Shown here: positions 54,840 through 60,000 of the stretch, in pieces
Numbering within the stretch: the first letter of the stretch is position 1
Layout: the number at the start of each line of letters is the position of its first letter
Origin: Symsagittifera roscoffensis
Taxonomy: Eukaryota > Xenacoelomorpha > Acoela > Convolutidae
DNA: 60,000 nucleotides
Assembly (NCBI RefSeq): GCF_963678635.1
Contig: NC_087063.1
Location: forward strand, 47,550,684 to 47,610,683
Direction: 5' to 3'
Position numbers and translations under genes: made by a program
The notes under the pieces: model-generated
What the model saw: the letters and a program-made list of their open reading frames with translations, nothing else
Database searches by the model: none
What the model was told of the DNA's origin: nothing

Positions 54840-55850
54840 AGGAACAAAAAAGAATCTCGCTGGCAGATTTAAAAAATAAATTCCACTTTTGAAACTAGAA
54901 ATCGTTCACCTTTTTTCGCGACATTTCCACGATCGTATTTGGAGAGTGCAATTTACGCAACTTTAAACAGATGAGTTTGATTTAAACTGAAAAAAGAATA
55001 TAAACCTAAGTGCATTTATGAATAAATTTATTTGTATGAGTGCTTATCTGTAGTTATAAAAGCTAGTTTTAATGAACAGATGAGTTTGAATTGAACTCAA
55101 AAAAGCATATACAGTGCTGATTTGAATTAACCGGACAAAACGCGTTAAACTTGAAATTTAAAACGCGTTTTTCTCAAATTGGGTTGAGTTTAGGTGAAAA
55201 TTTATGAAGTCAAAACTTGCTTAAAATTTTAGCAGAATTAATATGGTGTAATTTGTTTTGCAAAATTCGGGCCCAAAAATGGGTCCTTTTGGCTTTTCTT
55301 AGTTGATCAAAAATTAAGCCAAAAATACCCAGTCGATCACAGACATAATTATATCAAAGTGAGCCCCTTACGTAGCCCAACAAACTTTAAGAAGGGTAGA
55401 TTCTCCAAAACATTGTACGAGTTAATTTATTTTTGTTTGCTAGACAAAAAAGGTCGTTTTACTATATGAAATACCAACTTTTTATTTAAAAACAATTTTA
55501 AACGGTTTGCAATTTTTTTTTGGAGAACCTACCCTTCTTAAAGTTTGTTGGGCTACGTAAGGGACTCACTTTGATATAATTATGTCTGTGATCGATTGGG
55601 GTAAAATTTTGGGCCCGAATTTTGCAAAACAAATTACACCATATTAATTCTGCTAAAATTTTAAGCAAGTGTTGTCTTCATAACTTTTCACCTGAACTCA
55701 ACTCAATTTGAGAAAAACGCGTTTTAAATTTCAAGTTTAGTGCGTTTTGTCCGGTTAATTCAAATCAGCACTGTATACCTAAGTGCATCTATGAATGAAA
55801 TAATATGTTTGAGTGCACATCTGTAGCTATAAGAGCATCTTCTATCACGT
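54840..55850 (-). repeat. R1 (inverted), split by a Tc1/mariner-like insertion
   Basis: Middle markers (CCACTTTTGAAACTAGAAATC, then CGATCGTATTTGGAGAGTG) at 54870-54955, and head markers at 54960-55111. The match resumes at 55774 with 'ACCTAAGTGCATCTATGAATG'. A short internal duplication of the 'CAGATGAGTTTGAATTGAACTC' type is visible around 55078. Confidence 0.65.
55112..55773. mobile_element. Tc1/mariner-like fold-back element, 662 bp
   Basis: Begins CAGTGCTGATTTGAATTAAC and ends with its complement. It is flanked by TA on both sides (55110-55111 and 55774-55775), the Tc1/mariner hallmark. The two halves are complementary over most of their length (for example GTAGCCCAACAAACTTTAAG near 55373 and its complement near 55535), so the element is close to one long palindrome with a short AT-rich centre near 55440. 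It encodes no transposase. Confidence 0.88.
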
Positions 55851-55859
55851 TCAGTTTGA

Positions 55860-56660
55860 TCTTAGTAATGAATTTTTTGGGCTCTAATACTGCAGCCTCA
55901 GAATTGATCGAAGTGATCAGAATTGATCGAAGCAAAAAACCAAATTAAAAGATACTGAGAGGGGAAAAACAAGTTCTTGGTCTCAACTGTGGCCGTTTTA
56001 CTCAAATTAACACAGGAAGTGCTTTACCTGAATCAATTGCGACATATCTCATTTTTATATCTAATGCTGACTATTTTGAGCGTACTCCGACAATTTGTTG
56101 AAACCTTTAGTTAGCTCATAGAATGAACCATTATAAGTTAACGCAAAAAAAGCAATTGAATAAAAATACAAACAAAAGAGCATCTAAAATCTCTAATCCT
56201 CAAACCGCCATAACTTATGGAGAATTCAATTCTGTAAAAAGTAACTTGCAAAAAAACACCGTTCCTTAATTTTTTTTTGATTTTCAAAAGTCTAACAGTT
56301 TTATTAAATTTTAAATGCAATCAAGTCATTTTATCCAAATAAAAAAAGCGTTAATCAACACACATTTTTTGAATATATAAAGGAAAATTGGTGCAGAAAA
56401 TTTTTCGGATCTTGCTAGCTTCCCTTTGCTTTGTGGACCTTTGTTACCTATTTCCCCCTATGCATGTATTTTTGATAACTCTTTTTTTGTATAAACTTTG
56501 TGTTTCAAAAATGTCAAACCTTAATTGGTTTTTTATTTTCGCGCGTTTGTATTTGTTTTATTTACTATTTAAATAATACCTACATAAGAAATTTTAAATC
56601 AAAATACTTTCTGAAAATTATTTTGAGCTATTGAAAATGTTGCAGCCAAAGTTGAACTTT
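55860..56660. other. No gene seen
   Basis: AT-rich sequence without a supportable gene. Open frames at 56138-56320 and 56388-56576 lack recognisable domains. Confidence 0.4.
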
Positions 56661-56672
56661 TGAAAATCGAAG

Positions 56673-56686
56673 GGGGGGGGGGGGGG
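56673..56686 (+). repeat. Poly-G run
   Basis: Fourteen consecutive G just upstream of the acceptor at 56722. A similar run of about 15 lies at 37286-37300. Confidence 0.9.
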
Positions 56687-56722
56687 TGAATAGTTAACAA
56701 GATCCCTTTTGTCTTCCTGCAG

Positions 56723-56883
56723 TGATTCGTATTGACCGCGTTGTTGGAAGGGCATCTTTCCTGTTTGATCATGTTGAATTGACCACAGAGGAGAAGCGGA
56801 TTTTCGCACCACTTGCAATACATTACAAGAAACCCGCTAAAAAGTCATATGAGAATCAAAACCAATTAATCAATACCAATTAA
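56723..56883 (+). CDS. Unidentified terminal coding exon
   Basis: It follows an acceptor (CTTTTGTCTTCCTGCAG) and is open for 53 codons to a TAA. Composition is protein-like and unlike the surrounding AT-rich DNA: I-R-I-D-R-V-V-G-R-A-S-F-L-F-D-H, then LTTEEKRIFAPLAIHYKKP, then a basic tail. I do not recognise the family. It starts in phase 1 (after a split codon). It could be the last exon of the NSUN2-like gene or of a different gene, but does not resemble NSUN2 as I know it. No canonical AATAAA lies close downstream. Confidence 0.5.
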
Positions 56884-56929
56884 TTTTAATCGGCTGTACG
56901 CTCCGGCACTCAGTAAAAGGGGAAAATAA

Positions 56930-57780
56930 TCGATTATTTTATAATTGTAATTTCAACAAAATCATGATCAATTGTAAACGCCGCATTTAGATGTTTAAAT
57001 GATATATAATCCATTATATTGATAACATTTCTAGTGACATTATAAAAAGTTATAATCAATTATAATCAATTATGATTGATTATAGTTTTTCCAAAAATCT
57101 GTTATAATCTCTTTTAATTTTTATAATTTCTGACAATCTCTTATAATCTTTTATAAAAGTTTATAATCCTTCTTCTGTTGAATAATACTTCTCAAAAGAA
57201 TTTTTCAACTATTTTCTATAGGGTTATTTTTTCTGCAAACAACGAAGTCTCTAAAATTGAAGTTTTGTCACACTTTAGTTCATCTGAACTCAAAGTCTTA
57301 CCACATAACAAAAGTTTCATAGAGATACCATCATATTAGTTGAAAGAATCCCGCGGTAAGTGAAAATTAACGCTTCCTAATAAATCATGAAACTGAAGCA
57401 GTATGCTGATGTTTTTGTGGCTAGAAAAACTCATCATGTGCATCATGAAACAAATTGAGATGAAATGAAGAAATAATTGTGTTATAAGTTTGAATTGTTC
57501 TAAAAACTGCTAAAACAAGAAAACTGTCAACAAAAAGCACAAAATATTAGCATTTCAGATGCAAGGTTGAAAACAATATGGCCAAACAAAACGGATTATA
57601 ATCAATTATAATCTATTAATATAGATTTTTTGAGAAAAACACTTGAATTGGAAATTTGGAGAGTTGTAATCAATTATATTCGATTAACTGTTTTGAGAAA
57701 TTGATCGAATAAAATCGGTTAAAGTCGAGTGAATTGTTTTATAGTTGATTGTAATTTGTTTTCAAAAAGTTGAATAAAAA
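56930..57780. repeat. AT-rich tract with recurrent TTATAATC / AATCAATTA strings
   Basis: Two clusters (about 56935-57175 and 57590-57770) are made of variants of TATAATCAATTATAATC in both orientations. They look like a degenerate simple repeat. The strings resemble homeodomain sites (TAATCA, ATTA), but this is not evidence of regulation. Confidence 0.6.
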
Positions 57781-58400
57781 TCAATTTTTAAATGTTTGAA
57801 TGCAGTTTTTTCTTAATTTTAGTAAGAATGACACATGATTAAACATTCGAGTAACTTTTAAGCACGCTCACGCGTTTGTTTCAGGATTTCAGCAAGAAGA
57901 GCCGCAATCACAAGTCAAATTTGTTCTAGGAAATTAAAAGCGCAAAAGGTCCAAATTGTGCTTTATTAAAAATTCAAGCCTGGCATATTTAAACTCCGAC
58001 AGAACACTATCAAAGGTTTTGCTGAGTTGTAGAGAGTGAAATTAATAATCGCTGATTCAGTTTAGCGGCTAAAAATTTTCAAGAAGTAACACAATTTTTT
58101 CGCATTTTTAACTTGTGAAAAAAGAGCACACACGTGCGCACAAAAACTTTTCCGTACATAACGTCCGAAATAAACGTCCGGTCAGATTCAGAAAACAGTT
58201 TTGTCAAGGGTCCAACTTTCTCAAAAAAGTTTCACTTTCGTCAAAAGGAAACTGGCAGTTTTTAACACTCATAACCTTACAAAAACAGAACAGGTACTAA
58301 CATCGATTAACGCAGAGCTTTATTTTGATTAAAAGCCTTCCGACTCCATTCAATGCCAAACTTTGCGTGGTATTTTTTATCAATTTAAGGAATGTTGTTT
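57781..58400. other. No gene seen
   Basis: No supported feature. The open frame at 58115-58300 has no recognisable domain. Confidence 0.4.
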
Positions 58401-59321
58401 CTAGTCATGCTCAAACATATTGATAAGCGGAATGAGGTATATTTTATCAAATGGATCAATGCGGAGAAGTTTCTCGATCACACAATGCAAGTTGACCAGG
58501 GCAACACGAGATGATTGCTTCACTATATGAAAGGAGAAGACAGGTATATCAGTTTTCTTTTCACAGAGGTACGACTCCCTTATCTCGAAAAACTGTATCA
58601 TCATTCTTTCTGGACTTCCAGCATTGAAAAATTGTTTTTGACCACAATGGAGGGCACCGTTGGCTACGAAGGTTACATAACTGTTGCTTGCACAAGAATG
58701 TGAAACTGAATCAAGCTCAAAATATGCAAGCTTCGCGTTTTTATAACATGGTGTAAGGTCCGATCTATAATCTGAAGGCAATTTTGATACATGCAATTTG
58801 GATCTTTTAAAACATTTGCTGTTGTTCCTCATTCGATGGCACAGATCTGCGAGATAATTGTCGCCTACTTTTTGTTTTAACGTATCTTTTTTTCTATGGT
58901 ATCGTTCAATAATTGGTGGGAGGATGTTAACAGTTCCAGTGAACTTTGATTGCAGAAGATAGTTTGCTGATTCAAACATCATGAACGAACAAGTCCACAG
59001 TGGTCCAAATTTTCGAACCTGCCAAGCAAGGTGATTTAAACTGCGTAGATTCGGCGAAAAAACGATGTCTGTGTATTCTTGCTCTGTCTTCATCAGGAAT
59101 ACCCGTATCAGGCTCTCAGCTTCATCTGCATATTTCCTGGTCAAAAATAACAGACCGATTGCGTAGCTCAAAATCGAAAACCTGTCGAAAAGTTTTTGAG
59201 GTGCTTTTTTTCAACAAGACAAGGCCATTGTACAAAAGCCAGACTTTAAACTCATTCGCTTTGAAATGCTCCACCTCCGATAATGGTCGCAGCGCTCTTT
59301 TACAATCTTTCGTTAACTGAA
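58401..59321 (-). pseudogene. CACTA/EnSpm-type transposase, C-terminal exon (DUF4218-like)
   Basis: On the - strand, after the acceptor AATTTTTTTTCAG (59322-59334), the reading runs L-R-P-L-S-E-V-E-H-F, then NEFKVWLLYNGLV. It shifts frame at a run of seven A near 59208, then reads 256 codons to a stop at 58401. The second part has L-N-H-L-A-W-Q-V-R-K-F-G-P-L-W, then S-F-M-M-F-E-S-A-N, the signature of the domain following the transposase core in CACTA-type elements. A pseudogene unless the A-run is a sequencing error. Confidence 0.75.
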
Positions 59322-59383
59322 AAAAAAATTTTAAATCAATTTTAAACCAAGCGTTTCACGCCAGAAAAAAAACCTATGCTCAC

Positions 59384-59530
59384 TTTAATTGATCCAGCCA
59401 ACGTCTCCAAATCGTTTCTGTCAATTTGTGGTGTTTTAGCAACAAGGACGCCTTCTAACACTTTTGTAACGCCCATATTTACTTGGTGCATGCTATCAAC
59501 CGGAGCTGTTAGGGGCAACCCGTTCTAAGA
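59384..59530 (-). pseudogene. CACTA/EnSpm-type transposase, middle exon
   Basis: Reads P-V-D-S-M-H-Q-V-N-M-G-V-T-K-V-L-E, equivalent to the conserved D-x-M-H-x-x-x-x-G-V motif of this transposase group. It ends at a good donor, AAAGTGAGC, with a 62-base GT-AG intron before the next exon. Upstream, two in-frame stops (about 59518-59534) separate it from the G-V-K-G-P-A motif. Confidence 0.7.
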
Positions 59531-59553
59531 GGATTATTGCTTAGCTGGCCCTT

Positions 59554-59765
59554 TTACTCCTGTATAGGGCTTTTTGTTTCTTGAAGTATTTGGCTATGCT
59601 TTTTACTGTCCCTCATTCTAAATACTTTATTTGGATAACAAAGAATATTATCTTTCAAATTTGATTGGGCGAAACATAATATGCATCCAATTTTGGCTCT
59701 ATGGTGATGCATATTAAGCATAGAGGCTGTCGCGGGCATATCAGCTATTAAAACTTTGACACAAA
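59554..59765 (-). pseudogene. CACTA/EnSpm-type transposase, upstream part
   Basis: D-M-P-A-T-A-S-M-L-N-M, then H-R-A-K-I-G-C-I-L-C, then FRMRDSKKHSQILQE, correspond to the D-x-P-A and G-C-x-x-C region and the R-x-H region of these transposases. The frame shifts before G-V-K-G-P (about 59545). An acceptor-like TTTAG lies upstream near 59770. 59770-60000 holds no certain exon. Confidence 0.7.
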
Positions 59766-60000
59766 AAACTAAATGATAATTGCGTTTAAGGAAATTGATT
59801 GAGCAGTCTGTAGTTTGAAGTTTCTTCTTCAGTTCCTGAAACAGTTGGAACTCATTCGGTTACCGATTCACCTGTAGAAAATTAAGTCACGGATTTTGAG
59901 GTGAGTGTTTATATCACGTGTAGTTGAGAAACAGAAAATTTCCTGGATATTCGAAACCACGATTTTCCTCAACTCAGATACGAAGTCAAGCTTCCACCGC

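Noticed and set aside
1-60000. CRISPR arrays, bacterial operons or rRNA genes
   Set aside because: None seen. The window is eukaryotic, and its repeats are tandem or interspersed without CRISPR-type spacing.

Overview
This is an AT-rich animal (invertebrate) nuclear segment made mostly of repeats, with parts of two or three host genes and several decayed transposons. The animal assignment rests on GT-AG introns, a BEL/Pao retrotransposon (a group known only from animals), an NSUN2-type tRNA methyltransferase and a quasi-RRM splicing factor. No species can be named from the sequence.

Layout. 1-7545: tandem 3.07-kb units, two complete and one broken, each full unit with a degenerate tRNA-like block. 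8049-8535: a terminal-inverted-repeat element, followed by a non-LTR reverse transcriptase fragment (8561-9014). 9245-9848: two hairpins with unrelated arms that share a 33-nt core; the second contains a 200-N assembly gap. 12060-13710: a fourth, diverged copy of the 3.07-kb unit. 15620-35083: five exons of an hnRNP F/H-like gene on the + strand, whose third visible intron is 18.4 kb. That intron is filled by two copies of one composite segment. Each copy has its own internal tandem array (0.95-kb units in the first, 1.9-kb units in the second), and the second is interrupted by a dead Ty1/copia element. 35640-36655: the first two coding exons of an NSUN2-like gene on the same strand.

39417-48758 is a nearly full-length but dead BEL/Pao element. 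Between its primer-binding site and gag it carries an unusual extra open region: QLAE-type repeats followed by an SGNH-hydrolase-like segment. Its 3' half, a CAP-domain pseudogene beyond it and half of a hAT-like MITE are tandemly duplicated (about 4.71 kb), giving a second copy at 49679-54390. Further right are the intact hAT-like MITE (54176-54600), an almost completely palindromic Tc1/mariner-like element (55112-55773), an unidentified coding exon (56723-56883), an AT-rich TTATAATC-type tract and a decayed CACTA/EnSpm-type transposase on the - strand (58401-59760).

An unidentified interspersed repeat family, called R1 here, occurs about fifteen times in both orientations and is the commonest sequence in the window. 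The strongest candidates for something new are the extra 5' open region of the BEL/Pao element and the paired hairpins with a conserved core but unrelated arms. Pairings, homologies and motifs were read by eye; no search was run.
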